The notes under the pieces: model-generated | Databases searched by the model: none | Seen by the model: the letters and a program-made list of their open reading frames with translations, nothing else | What the model was told of the DNA's origin: nothing | Source: Xanthostigma xanthostigma | Lineage: Eukaryota > Arthropoda > Insecta > Raphidioptera > Raphidiidae | Direction of reading: 5' to 3' | Assembly: GCA_963575645.1 (NCBI GenBank) | Contig: OY754466.1 | Location: 20,066,001 to 20,130,000 of the forward strand | DNA: 64,000 nucleotides | Program-made: the position numbers and the translations under genes | Shown: piece by piece, positions 25,380 through 37,747 of the stretch | Position numbering within the stretch: the first letter of the stretch is position 1 | Layout of the letters: each line of letters begins with the position of its first letter

Positions 25380-25740
25380 TTTTTTTATTTTTAACTTCCC
25401 GCTATCGAAAATTTTCAAAAAATGGTTGTAAGTTATTGATTTCGATCCGATTTTTGAAAATCGACCTTTCATCAGATCTCGACGTTTTGGGGTCCTAGGA
25501 AGCTATTGTGACTATTTTTGAATTAACGTCCATATGTGTGTGGGAGGAGGGATAGGCGGTTATGTATCGTATATTTGGGTGGATATTTGTATACAGATTT
25601 TTGTCATACGGTATCTTTAAAACGAATCAACCGATTGAGAGCAGGTTTGCGGCATTCATTATTAAAACACACATTTGATTAGATTTTGGAGTCAATCGGT
25701 CAAGTAGTTTCGAAACTATTCAAAGAATAAAAAAGAAAAA
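25380..25740 (+). repeat. Fragment of the CTTCCCGCTA repeat family
   Basis: Carries CTTCCCGCTAT, the GATCTCGACGTTTTGGGGTCCTAGG block and a CAATCGGTCAAGTAGTTT block. These also occur in the repeats at 42105-42950 and 55950-56790. It is decayed and non-coding. Confidence 0.55.
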
Positions 25741-25799
25741 TAATATTTTTTCATGTTTTACAGGCTACCTACTTGTTTATATGGTGATCAAAAAATTCA

Positions 25800-27980
25800 T
25801 TAAAATTAGTTTAAATTAAAAAAAAAAATATAACAAAAAAAAATGTAAAAGTAAAAAGAAATCAACCATTTTTTTATAAACAGCTACGTCCACACTAATG
25901 CACCCCTTTGCCGATCTGTATCTCCGATCGGCATAAGCTACACTTTAAATGTCCCATTCTGTATATATTTATATTTACTTATTTATGTAAAACTAACTAA
26001 ATCTGGATCTTCGTGTTGTATTTAACGTGTTTTCTCATTACTAGTACTTACAGGAAAAAGTTTTTTCTATTAGCTTTGAAAATGTGTATTTCATAGCATA
26101 GTTATTTTTGAAATTAATCCTATATTTGATTTTATGAATTTATACTGTTTTTCATTGACTGCCATTTGATTTCATAAAATAAACTTATTTTGAATTATAG
26201 TTTTTCAACAATGAGACTGTCCATACTGTTCAAAATTTGAGATAATATCAGTATCTCTTTGAAATTTTTATCATTTTGAATCTCCAAACTGACCCTTAAA
26301 AGTCAGAAAGAAATTTTGAAATTGTTAGTTTTTTTTATTTGAAGTTATTCTTATTAGTTTTATTCTTTGAAGTACAACTTCTTTTGCGAGCTCGGGACGT
26401 TTATACATCGTTAAATATGGCGTAACCATAATGTTTCTATTTATACTGACACATTACTGATTCCACTATATGGAATAGTTTTTATATTAATTAATTATTT
26501 AGAAGTTAGTTCAATTAATATAAATAAATTAAATCGTAACTTCAGTTTGTAATTATACAGTTTATACTGTTTATAGGATACTTAGACCAAATTTGCCATT
26601 TTAATAACTATTCTATCAGTTTTCTTCAGCTTTGAGTACTGCATAAGAATTCTCACTTAAAAATTTGACAGCATGACTATATTTAGTTAATTAAAAAAAT
26701 TGCACGACAACATTCATGTTATCGATCATCAGCCAGTTAAAAACTTTCAGTTATGTATATATTTTTTGGTATTTAAACCTTTCGTGATTATTTTATTTAC
26801 GTTACATAATTGTTTTCAACTCGAAATTATCGATTAAAAATGTTTAACCTACTTTTACCTATAACGTATTTACTAGGTTTGAAAAACAACAATAAGTATG
26901 TACTAAAACCAATAATGCCTTCAATAGATGCATCTGTTATTTTTTTTATTATATTGTTTTATTTTATAAAACATATAAAACGAAACTTTGAAAGAACGCT
27001 GCGTGTTATAGCGCTATCCTGTACATTACATTTTCTGGCGGTCCAGATCCGTCATAGTTTTAAGCCAAAATAACATCATATAAGGTGAGTAGAGATTCCG
27101 CTTATAACGCTTGACACAAATTTGTTTTTCACCTCTGTTCTCAGTTGCGGTACGCAATCAACTGTTAATACTGTCAACTTCGTATCAGCTTTTTGTATTT
27201 TAACCGACTTTAAAAAAAGAAGCACACTACATCACGTGAATAAAATTATACCGACTTAGTTATAGTGTCCATCAAAGCCTATTAACGTCAATATGATCCG
27301 AAAAAAATATCAATATCGTTTTTTTGTTTGAACAAAAAGATTACAATATTACAATAATAGTAGGTATAATTACAATAATACTATTATTTCACTTAAATCG
27401 AATACATATTTATTGTTGTATGCACTGATAAAAATAAATTAATATTTTATTATGATTAAAATGTTTAGTTTTCGGTGTTATTTTTATTATTAATATTCAT
27501 TCATAAATCATCGTTTTCAAAATTCTGCATACTGGAAAGTTGATCGTGTGACGGTGTGACTGTGGACATCAAGGGTTACACTCTAAGTACACGACCAATG
27601 GACCTTCTCAGGGCTTCTTTTTTATCAAATGGGTTATCACTCATTTCAGAAGTTTGGTTTAACGACAGAAAACATACTTAGTGGGTAATTTTGTTTTTTG
27701 CTAAATATAATTATTATTCATTGATGTAGGTTTTAAAATAGTAGCAAATAACAAGGAAATGCAATTATTGTTACTTACATTGTCATCCTATTTAAAACAC
27801 AGTCGCTGCTTTCTGTAATTGGTTCAATGTGTTACTGTTGAACTCCAGCCATAATCTCATATTTTGCACAGAAATACAATCAAAATGCAATCTACGATAG
27901 CTATACGTAAAAAACAAAACAACATCCAAACAAACAAAAAATCGATAAAAATCTCAAAACAAAACTGAATCGAATAAATT
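25800..27980. other. AT-rich intergenic DNA
   Basis: Nothing supported here. An 87-codon frame at 26810-27073 has the composition expected of chance AT-rich frames. Confidence 0.4.
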
Positions 27981-27984
27981 GTTA

Positions 27985-28569
27985 TCATATTAATATTATA
28001 AATGCGAATGTAAGTTTGTTTGTTACGCTTTCACGCAAAAACTACTTAACCGATCATCATGAAACTTTGCACATACACTCTTGAAGGTATTAGAAGTAAC
28101 ATAGGATACTTTTTATTAAAAAAAAATAAAAATTTTTTACGAAAAATAAGAAAGGGTTGAAAACATTTTTTGGGCCCAAAAATACCGAAAAATTTCTCCG
28201 AATCGTTTCAAAATTGAAATTTAACCCTTTAGTAATGATTAAAATGTGCTATTAAAATTTCATTAAAATCGGCCCGACAGGACCGGACTTACAAATTTTA
28301 TGAAAACGAAATATTATAAATGCGAATGTAAGTTTGTTTGTTACGCTTTCACGCAAAAACTACTTAACCGATCATCATGAAACTTTGCACATACACTCTT
28401 GAAGGTATTAGAAGTAACATAGGATACTTTTTATTAAAAAAAAATAAAAATTTTTTACGAAAAATAAGAAAATTGTTTGTCAAAATATGTGCAATACCTC
28501 AACCCCTGATATGCATGTCAAAAGTCGATTTCCATCTCAATCGCGGGCGTAGCCGCGGGTAGCGGCTAG
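27985..28569 (+). mobile_element. Helitron, 585 bp, with duplicated 5' half
   Basis: Starts TCATATTAATATTATAAATG and ends in a CCGCGGGTAGCGGCTAG-type terminus, the widespread insect Helitron form. A 161-bp segment, 27993-28153, is repeated almost exactly at 28311-28471. Confidence 0.8.
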
Positions 28570-29744
28570 TCTGATTATAAATTTATAAACTGAACACCGT
28601 TACTTCATGTCATTACATATAACCGATTCACAACTGTTTTCTAACAAATCTCCATTTTTCTCAAACACAAAATTTAAAAAATAGATACCTAATAGGGATA
28701 AGACTTAATTAAATCAAGAGATTTTTTTACAAGATTCAATTTTATTTTAAAATTCAATTGCGACCATTTCATCAATTTTTTTTATTTCTTAATTTTATTG
28801 CGAAACTTGATTAAATTTTGTTTGGTTTACAGTCAAGACATTTGCGAATATTTCCGGTATATCTTATGTTTATTATTTTATGTAATTTTAAACTTTTTAA
28901 TTGGACTGCAACCGCGAATAGACAAACCGCGACTGTCACTAGAATACTTTCACCTCGGAGTTCATATAAAATACCGCGCTTATACCTTCCCCTCTATCCA
29001 TAGAGAAGAGGAAATATAGATAGACAACTTCAATTTCAATATTACCAAAGCCTATGTTTAATACCTATCATGTTACCAAGCTGCGACGCTGATAGTTAAA
29101 CAGTCTCCCAATATAATGAGCGGCGCAAAATATGGCGCACAATCAGTTTTTTTTTTTAATTTTGTTTACAACAGCAAACAATTTACTCATAAAATATCCT
29201 ATGAACCAATTAATACTTTCAGAAGAAATAAAATATTTCTCCAGAAAGGATCCATGAATATTTTCTTTGTTGTTAATTATGAAACTTACTGACATAGAAA
29301 ATTCAAGTAGATTTACATTATAAAACTTTTTTACAAAAATTGAACCGCCGTCAAAAAAAGACACTAAAAAGAGAAAAATAAAAGCTTTGAGGTTAGCACC
29401 AATTTAGCATTGTTTATGTAGTGTTCCGTTTTTCGGTACCTAGCTTTTTTTTAAGGACGTTCAGTTTTTGTAAAAAAGTTTTTTGATCTATTGGCGCGCC
29501 ATGGCAATAAAGCCGACTCTGTCGTAACGGCAAACGGCATGACGCTCTCTTATGCCATCAAGCCCCCTCCACGCCACCACTCTCGACTTCCTTTTTTAAA
29601 ACGATAAATTCCTCGAAAAATTATGACTGTCTAACATACAAAAAATATATACATGACGAATTAGTCACCTCTTTTTTAAGTCTCAAATACGAAAACAAAA
29701 AACTCGACCGCATAGTTCAGTCTGCAGAATTATAGTATAGAGTA

Positions 29745-29977
29745 TAGGCTATATATAATATCACGCTACGACCAATAGGAGCGGAGTTTCAATGAAAAAT
29801 GTTGCAAAATGTAACTCAAAATTTGTCAGTCCGCCAAAAACTTTTGAAAGATAACTCCGATCATCATGAAATTTGGACACAACACTCATCTCGGTAAACT
29901 AAGATGAATGTGCGTACTCATGCCCCTCTCCCCCATTCGTTCTTTTGCACCCGGGTGAAACCGGGCGGGACCGCTAG
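29745..29977 (+). mobile_element. Helitron 3' part
   Basis: Ends CCCGGGTGAAACCGGGCGGG then ACCGCTAG. It shares the CCGATCATCATGAAATTTGG block and ACTAAGATGAATGTGCG with the copies at 4224-4596 and 40985-41138. The 5' end was not located. Confidence 0.7.
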
Positions 29978-30663
29978 TAGATGATATAGATGAGATATTA
30001 AGAGACACAAACAAATAAAAAAAATATTTTAGAAAATAGGGATCGTAAAAATATATTTTTTTAAAATTACATAATGCAACAGATAAAGAAGGCGAAATGA
30101 CTCATCAGTCCAGAAATATACGGGGCCAAAATAACTGAATATTAATGACAGCTATTTAAATTGGGGGAACAAAAAAAAAACACATGGAAGACCCCCTTGC
30201 ACCCCACCCATGTAGAAGCCAATAGGCGGAAAAGAAATGGAAAGTCAACGATCAGTCATTTTACAGCTTAACGATGGCGCCTATATTAAAATAATAACAA
30301 AAACACACATATGGCTGTTGTTATATTATTATTTTAAATTATTAAAAATGTTATTTTAACATTAAAAATTACACGAAAACATTGATTATGTTATTATTAT
30401 TATCTTTAATAATACTTGATACTGTAATGTTTATAGGTATCTTGTATCTAAATGAAATTAAAAATAATTGGATACCAGTATTTACTGTCGTTTAAAATAC
30501 ATCTTTTGTTTTAAATGATTCGATTTGTGCCCAAGGCCGTAGTCAGGAATTCACTTCGGGGGGGGGGGAGCTCTGGACCAGAGACAATAAGTAACAACTT
30601 TATTTATGTAAAATTATAATATATGCTTAATTATTATAGTATAATTTAACATAAATAAAAAAT

Positions 30664-31112
30664 TTAACTAAAAGGCAACCGACGCGGATTGTCACCAGAA
30701 ATAAAGCGCGTGACAACGATCTCTGGACTGATCTCGACATCACGATGAATGCTCATCAAGGCTAATCCAGTCAGTCGTGACTGTCCCATGCTGCTTCTCA
30801 AAAATGATTTTCGCCTCCTCAACGAGGAAAAAGTACACTCTGGTGTCGCCATCGACACAGGTAGCGTCACGAGTATTGACAGTAGCTTGTGAATCATGGG
30901 AAGCATTACTGCGTTACAGCTGTCCAGCGCTTCTAGTGGTGTAGTGGGCCATTCTGCAGCAACAATTTCTGACCACTTCGCTCGCCACATCGATAACTCC
31001 TCTTCAAAACTCATTTGATTTGACAAGATGGATGCCGAAAAACGTGGAATCCACAGATCCGAAAAAAGAGTCGAAAATATTTTAGTAGTAGGTTGTATAA
31101 AATGGTGGATTG
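30664..31112 (-). pseudogene. hAT transposase C-terminal fragment
   Basis: The minus-strand frame runs from about 31112 (after an in-frame stop) to the stop at 30664. It encodes about 149 residues with no start of its own. It contains LPVSMATPECTFSSLRRRKSF and RLTGLALMSIHRD, the hAT dimerisation (hATC) domain with its conserved tryptophan-rich lead MWRAKW. The N-terminal zinc finger and the RNase H-like catalytic part are absent. Just downstream on that strand, a G/C run and an AAGGCCGTAGTCAGG stretch near 30533-30570 resemble a hAT end. This is the 3' remnant of an autonomous element; the frame is still open, so it decayed recently or was truncated at insertion. Confidence 0.8.
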
Positions 31113-32384
31113 GCTAAAGCCTACAGCCTTGTTTGTACCCAATGATGTCAAGAAGTACATATGCATAATATTTTAGTTCAATTGATGTCAGATACGACCC
31201 GCGGCCCGCATCCAGCCCTTAAGCCATCTCAATACGGCCCCGGCCAGAATTCATCCAGTACGTTTTTTAGACACTTGACATCAATGATCATCAAAAACAA
31301 GAGACTTCAGGTAATCTGGATCCTTAAGCTTAAGATAATTTATCTGTATTATTACCTATAATTGATTTAAATTAACTAAATAAAGATTTAAATTTACTAT
31401 GTGTTTTAGTTTTTAATTTAGAGTCTGGCCCGCTAACACACCCTAAATCTTATAAGTGGCCATTTAGAAAAATCAGTCTGACAAGTAATCTAGACGACTA
31501 GGCCCACAAGGATACTCCCGCTTAATTATTTTTCGGTAGGTATTAACGCGATAATTATTAATACGTTTCAATAATCATTTCATTAAGCCCTCAACTATGA
31601 AGGTTTTGATTACACTGTAATTATTATAAACAAACAAATAAACGAAACGTGAAGTAAGAAGTTAAATAAAACTGTATAAAAAAGCAAATAGCATCTTGTT
31701 CTTCTATTTCAAATACACAATTGCTAGTGATACTTATTAGTATTTAAATACTAAATCCAGAATACGTATTCTCAAAATATGTTTATGTATTGAAATAAAA
31801 TACTTTTTATGTTATTATGCTTGTTGGTTCACTTGTTTCATTGATTTTTTTAAAACATCATTGACGAATGTGTGGTTAGACTCTATTGTCAAACAAGGCG
31901 ATTCCTTTGACTCCGACTGGAACCTGCTCGGTATTTGTAGAGTTCTCTTCGACCAGTCTAAATAGGCCCCACTCACGATCAAACTTCATGCCACAGTTCA
32001 GTGTTCAGTGAAGTTGGACCGATTAATCGAAAGACTGACTGGTACCACACACAGTTCATGCAAACTGCTCATTTTTTAAAATTTTTTGTATTCAGTTTGG
32101 TTCAGTTGTTGGCATACACTCGTCAAATATAGATATATGTATATTAAAATATATTATATTATATACCTACATACTATCGAAGAATCTCGCTAGAGATTCT
32201 TTTCTGTGCTAAATGCCAACGAATCTCTAGCGTATTCTTATACATTGATTTTGCCTTTGTCCCATATAACGCCGTGTATATGAAGCAAGTTTCCAAGTTT
32301 TATAGTTCTGTGACCACGTGACTTTCATAGGACCGATTTTTCGTATCACCCATATATTCTTCTGTACCACAATAACAGCTTATA

Positions 32385-32600
32385 GTCTGAGTGTGCCCGT
32401 GGACTAGCGGTAACGACGTTAGACTAGTAATAACTAATAACAGGGTCTTGAGTTCGATTCCCGCAAGCATCATTGGAAAATTTGTTTTTCAATTTTTAAT
32501 TTTTTTTTATGTTTTTAATTGTTTTTTTAGTTTTAATTTATTTTCTCAATTTTTTCTCATATATTTTTATTTCTTTTTTAATTTTTATTATTTTCTTGTT
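32385..32600 (+). mobile_element. tRNA-derived SINE copy 2
   Basis: A tRNA-like head (GTGGACTAGCGGTAACG) and a clear B box, GAGTTCGATTCC, at about 32450-32461 are followed by CATTGGAAAA and a long T-rich tail. It shares its 3' layout with 3340-3535. Confidence 0.65.
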
Positions 32601-33044
32601 TTTTGAAAAATTCACTTTCGTCAAATCTTTTATTAAAAAATAACAAAATATATGATTGAAGTTAGATTTAAATAAATTAATTTATTAAAAAACATATTTA
32701 TCATAAAAAGTGCAACAAAAATTAAAAAGTGAAAAGATTACGAGGTGAAACTTCTTTTTTTAATGCAAAATAAGTATTTTACAAATGATATGAAAAAAAA
32801 TTTGTATTTTTAATGGTGGGCTTTGTTCATTGATTTTTTTTCCATGCCTTCAAAATGTGCCTTCATGGAATCTTCAAGAATATCCATATTTCAAATGAAT
32901 ATAAAAAAGAATCATGTATCACAGAGCATAGACTTGTTATAGCTCATTTTTATTTTTAATAGACTTCACATGGATTGTTTACAAATTGAATGTCATGGTA
33001 TTCGCATGGAGGTGTGATGAGCCGATTGCACCACTAGGTGTTGC

Positions 33045-33230
33045 ACCGCGGCAGCACTGAACTACGCGGCAAAATATAAATGCACTTTTGTAGTACCGTT
33101 TGTTAAATGAGAAGTAAAAATCAAAAGTCGATTATTGCAATTTCTATAACCGACTTTTGATTGTTACTTCTTATTTAACAAACTACAAAAGTGCATTTAT
33201 ATTTGGCGCGTAATCAAGTGCTGCCACGGT
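33045..33230. repeat. Palindromic MITE, 186 bp
   Basis: ACCGCGGCAGCACT at the left is inverted at the right end (AGTGCTGCCACGGT). CTACAAAAGTGCATTTATAT and CGACTTTTGAT are also paired, so nearly the whole length folds back. Confidence 0.8.
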
Positions 33231-33472
33231 ATAACTTACATGTCACGCCCACAAATACATGAGAGACGCGCTCGAAACCACAGTTGCATGGAGTAAGGAT
33301 CGTGTTGTTTTTTACAATACATATTCTAATTTCGGAGATTCATTGCATTTAAATACAACAATATGAACACTTTTATTGCATTTAAATACAACAATATAAA
33401 AAATGCACATATGTTTATTTTGGAGGAAAAATAAAAATAATGTCTCACACTTTGGAAAAAGACGTGAAATCT

Positions 33473-34471
33473 TAAAAAAAAACTTCGGAGAAGTAAAAAC
33501 TTCGTTCTGTGCTAAATTCAAAAACTTGAGGCGACTGAATCTTAAGATTATAACTTAAAAAAGAAGAATTTCGAGGCAGACAAGAAATTGAAATCAAGCT
33601 CGAAATTCTGTGCGTAAGACGTCGAAAAAAAATGAATTTCGAGGCAGACAAGGAATTGAAATCCAACCTTGAAATTCTGTGCTTATAAAAGCTACAAGAG
33701 CAACAGCAAAAAAAAGTGCACAGACGGCGTTTTTTTAGTATAACTAAAGGAGTTATGCGAACACCGTCTTTGCATTTTTTTTGCCGTTGCTCTTGTAGCT
33801 TTTATAAGCACAGAATTTCAAGGTTGGATTTCAATTCCTTGTCTGCCTCGAAATTCATTTTTTTTCGACGTCTTACGCACAGAATTTCGAGCTTGATTTC
33901 AATTTCTTGTCTGCCTCGAAATTCTTCTTTTTAAACGCTTTATATTAGCTTGGGTTGTAAGTAACTATGTATGTATGTCCGTAACGGAATCTTTGAGCAT
34001 AATTTTCACCAATTTCCCGAAGTCTGATTAATTTGAAACTTTGCATACGTATCAAGGACCGATGACAATGCAATAATTTGATAACAGTTTCCCATTATCC
34101 TTATTAGGACCCCCAGGATTAATAAATTCTTTTATAGATCCTCAAACTAAAAAGTGAAAAATAAAATATAGTTTAAAAAAAACTAAAAAACACGCTTTAT
34201 ATCGGACTAAAAAGTAAAAAATAATTGTTTTAAAATAAGCTTAAAAAGCGTGGGGCGCTTTGTTCCACATTTTCGTACATCGAGCGCCCAACGCTTTTTA
34301 AGCTTATTTTAAAACAATTATTTTTTACTTTTTAGTCCGATATAAAGCGTGTTTTTTAGTTTTTTTTAAACTATATTTTATTTTTTTAAGTTATAATCTT
34401 AAGATTCAGTCGCCTCAAGTTTTTGAATTTAGCACAGAACGAAGTTTTTACTTCTCCGAAGTTTTTTTTTA
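33473..34471. repeat. Nested palindrome complex, 1 kb
   Basis: Outer arms 33473-33560 and 34386-34471 pair (CTTCGGAGAAGTAAAAACTTC). Inside are two further palindromes: 33560-33715 with 33766-33933, and 34157-34387. A unique 220-bp spacer lies between them. Short reading frames on both strands are products of the arms and not genes. Confidence 0.85.
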
Positions 34472-34579
34472 ATAATATTATACTATAGATAATGAGTTAT
34501 TTAAATGGTGAGGATTGGCTGTTCATAGTTATGGGAAATAAGAAAAAAAAAGAAGAATATGGGTGAAAAATTTGTTAGA

Positions 34580-34975
34580 AATGCGTGATTCAAGAAGTCA
34601 TGTTTATTTGATTAATGAATTACATCCCCAGATAGACAAGTATGAGACTCATGGGTATGATGAAAATGAATTATCCAAATTTTACAGAATATTGAACGTA
34701 TTTTATTTGACGAAATTAGTATATGAAAGATTTAGGTAAAATTGACATCATCAGAAAAGTGTAATGTATTTGACAATTAAGCGGTTCAAGATCTTGAACC
34801 GCTTAATTGGAATAATTATTTACGAATGGATGAATTAACTTACAATTATTTACTGGAATTAGTTACCCTATTTATTTAGAACCAGGACACAAATATGCGA
34901 AAATCTATTTCTGCACAAGAAAGACTTGCAGCAACATTGAGATTTTTGGCTTCTGATTGTACAAAACACAGAACT
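34580..34975 (+). pseudogene. Harbinger (HARBI1-like) transposase remnant
   Basis: Broken plus-strand frames. The first (34581-34738) includes SRSHVYLINELHP and KFYRIL. After an insertion or shift, the second reads NNYLRMDELTYNYLLELVT, then a stop codon, then NQDTNMRKSISAQERLAATL and RFLAS. The last block is the conserved N-terminal signature of PIF/Harbinger nucleases (KxxISxxERLxxTLRFLA). The catalytic DDE part is missing. It is dead as a gene. Confidence 0.75.
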
Positions 34976-36189
34976 CCAAAAACTGAACTGAAAAAAACCC
35001 ACACACACAGCAGTTTACTTGAACACTGAACACTGAAGTCGTTCAAAAATCAAGATGCATTTGATGAGTTCATGCTTGACTTCAGTGTTGGTTTCAGTGT
35101 TTATTTGTCCCACACATTATCATGCTTCACTGAACTATAAGTTTGAACACTGAACTGTGGCATAAAGTTTGATCGTGAGTGGGGCCTATAACCTCGAACA
35201 TTTGACTATCATTTTTTACTGGTGCAGCGGCCACATAATCGTTACCCTATATTTGTTTGTCCATAGTGTAAAATTTTTTGAAAATTTTGGTCGCGACCAC
35301 CGTACAGAGGTAATTTTTTTCAATATAGTAGGTACTATTCGACTAAACATGGAAACAATTGACGTGGAGTGCTCTAGTAAGGAGAATATTCAAGAAATCT
35401 AAAATTCCTGTATACGGTTTATAGATCTATCATCGACTATCTAACGTAGTTCAAATATTTATAAAATCACGAAATGATGATGAAGTAGAAGTTGATTAGT
35501 CCTGACAGGTTGAAAATAAATGAGATATGCTAAATATAAACATTAAATGCATTAAAAAAACAATCTCTCACCCTAAAAGCATATACCTTCTCCGTTCCGT
35601 CGTGGGTAAAAAAATGAAATTAATAACTAAGAAGTTGAAAACAAGTCGGAAAATGGAGACCTATTTGTCTTTTTCTTTGGTTTTTGAATGGTCCCACCCG
35701 CTGCATGTTGAGCTTTCCTGACTTGTTTTCTTCTTCTCAGTTATTTATTTCATTTTTATGCAGCCGGGTTTTTTGTTTTGTTTTTAAAAAAATAATTTTT
35801 ACTTTCTTCATTTTAGTTACTCATTTTTACGCACCTACTCAACTTTCAGGTTGTGTAATTCGTAAACGATGCTTATGGCTGTAAAATAGTTTAGGAAACA
35901 TCATCTTAATTTTGAAAAGTCAATTCACCGATATGCCACTCAATATAGTACCCAATTTTTTTTGCGTCTCTACCACCATTTTGTATTTTACGGCCGCCAT
36001 TTTGCTATTATAAAAACTAAACCTAGCCTATAACCATCGTACGCTATAGGTAATAAATGAATTCATTAAATCCATCCAGTCGTTGGGCTGCTTCGAGGGT
36101 ATAAAGAAACCTCCACATACTTAGATGCACATAAAAAACATTACCGTCTTTGCTGTCGCGCAGTCAGGTAAAAATAATTTAAATATACC

Positions 36190-36636
36190 CAGGGCCGGAT
36201 TTAGGGGGGGGGGGCAACCGGGGCTGAAGCCCCGGGGCCTCCACAATAGAAATTTCTAGATAAAATTTTCTAACAAATAACGAATAATATGCAAAATTAT
36301 ATAAAACAAGAGGGTGCGTGAAAAGTCACGCGGTACAAGTGAAACTTCTATGTGATGTTTAAAAGATGTTTAAGACCGAAATCATCAATGATTTTTCGTC
36401 GAAAAAAGCTCGCAAGGTTCCATTCGTTAACTCTATAATTTAATTTGGTTTATTTCTTGTATTTTACATTTTACTATTATCTATACCTATGTTTTTGAAA
36501 AGAATTTGATTTGTTTCGCAATAAATTATTGGAACACTTAAAAGAAAATAAAAATGGTTTAGCTTGTTTGGAAAATAATTAGGGGCCTCCAATCCTTCGT
36601 TGCCCCAGGGCCTCCACACCCTTAAATCCGGCCCTG
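36190..36636. mobile_element. hAT-type element, 447 bp
   Basis: Ends CAGGGCCGGATTTAGGG and the inverted CTTAAATCCGGCCCTG, with a perfect 8-bp duplication AATATACC (36182-36189, 36637-36644). Non-coding. Confidence 0.92.
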
Positions 36637-36644
36637 AATATACC

Positions 36645-37747
36645 TATGGATATAGTTATACATTATTATAATAGTCACATATAACATTATCTTCGTCCTA
36701 CCTGATAATCTAGAAGTATCATAATGATGGTCGTCCAATATTATTATTAAGGCCTCAATTTTTATTTTAAACATGACCTGCTGCTCCAATGGCGACCTCT
36801 CTTTACAACGTTCAATGATCACATGTTTATTATTTACTTGTTATAGAAGTAACAACAGAAAACAATACTAATTATTGTAAGCACTGAATGGACAGAAAAA
36901 TACATATATATTTCGGTCGAAGAGATAATAAGGTGAATAGGTAATGAAAACAACAATTTTTTGAAGTAATAATTTATTACCTTGAAAAAATATTCAGTCT
37001 ATGAACGTTTATTGTAAGTCGTATATTATTCTGTTAATTAAAAATTTATTGAGAAAAAAAACGTCGTTTTAATAAATAGATATTGGTCTCTCCAGATCGG
37101 GAGCAAACATTATATTTTCCAGAGTTATTAAGAAAGTTGAGTTTTTAAAAAATCTCTAATGAGTAATCAGCCAACAAACTTCATAGAATCATAATGAATC
37201 GTAGTCATGTCGTTCTTTAATATAGTGCTAGTACATAAATAATGAAAGAACAGGTAAACGACTTCGCGATGGTACCGGTGCTGTTTCCATAAAGCCGAGG
37301 CCACAACTTATGTCCACTATTGTCCAGCCTAGTTCAATATGTTCCAAAATTGGTCATGAACGAACAGTATAATCGCATTGAAAATGATCGCCAAATGTTG
37401 GCGACTGGAAGATATTAGAAGGCTGGTCGAAAAGAACGACCTGTATCTTTCAAACTCCAAAAGTCGCCTTCATTTACGTGGAACGGTAGTTTCCACGGGT
37501 GTTTCGTAGGTAGAAATATTGATACATAAATGAATGTAAATTTATCACTACGACTTTGTGTTTGTTCACTTATATAAGGTAGATTCCAACAGAAAAGAGG
37601 GAAGCAAGCCAAAATAGAACTTTGAGAAACTCTGATCTACACAATCGTGAATTTATATCATGTAAAAAAATTACAAGTAATACAAATTACTGAAAGTAAA
37701 TAACTGATTTCTTTGTCCCAAGAGTGGCTGAGATGTGTGTAAGATTT
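36645..37747. other. Intergenic DNA downstream of the GGT-like gene
   Basis: AT-rich, with no repeat or gene recognised. It should contain the 3' UTR of the minus-strand GGT-like gene. No AATAAA was found close to its stop codon. Confidence 0.4.

Larger units (their letters stand above)
31972..35190. mobile_element. Degenerate PIF/Harbinger element with nested insertions
   Basis: Inverted ends match: AGGCCCCACTCACGATCAAAC at about 31973 and its inverse ending near 35188, continuing through a CCACAGTTCAGTGTTCA block. Between them lie a transposase remnant (34580-34975), a tRNA-type SINE (32385-32600) and several palindromes. No clean 3-bp TSD was found. Confidence 0.7.

Noticed and set aside
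26810-27073. 87-codon frame with hydrophobic segments
   Set aside because: Composition follows the AT-rich background, with no motif or conserved context.
32391-32470. Possible genuine tRNA gene
   Set aside because: There is a B box but no full cloverleaf, and a T-rich SINE tail follows; the related copy at 3340 supports a SINE.
33312-33934. Short frames on both strands (FNSLSASKFIFF type)
   Set aside because: They are repeated on opposite strands because they lie in the arms of a palindrome.
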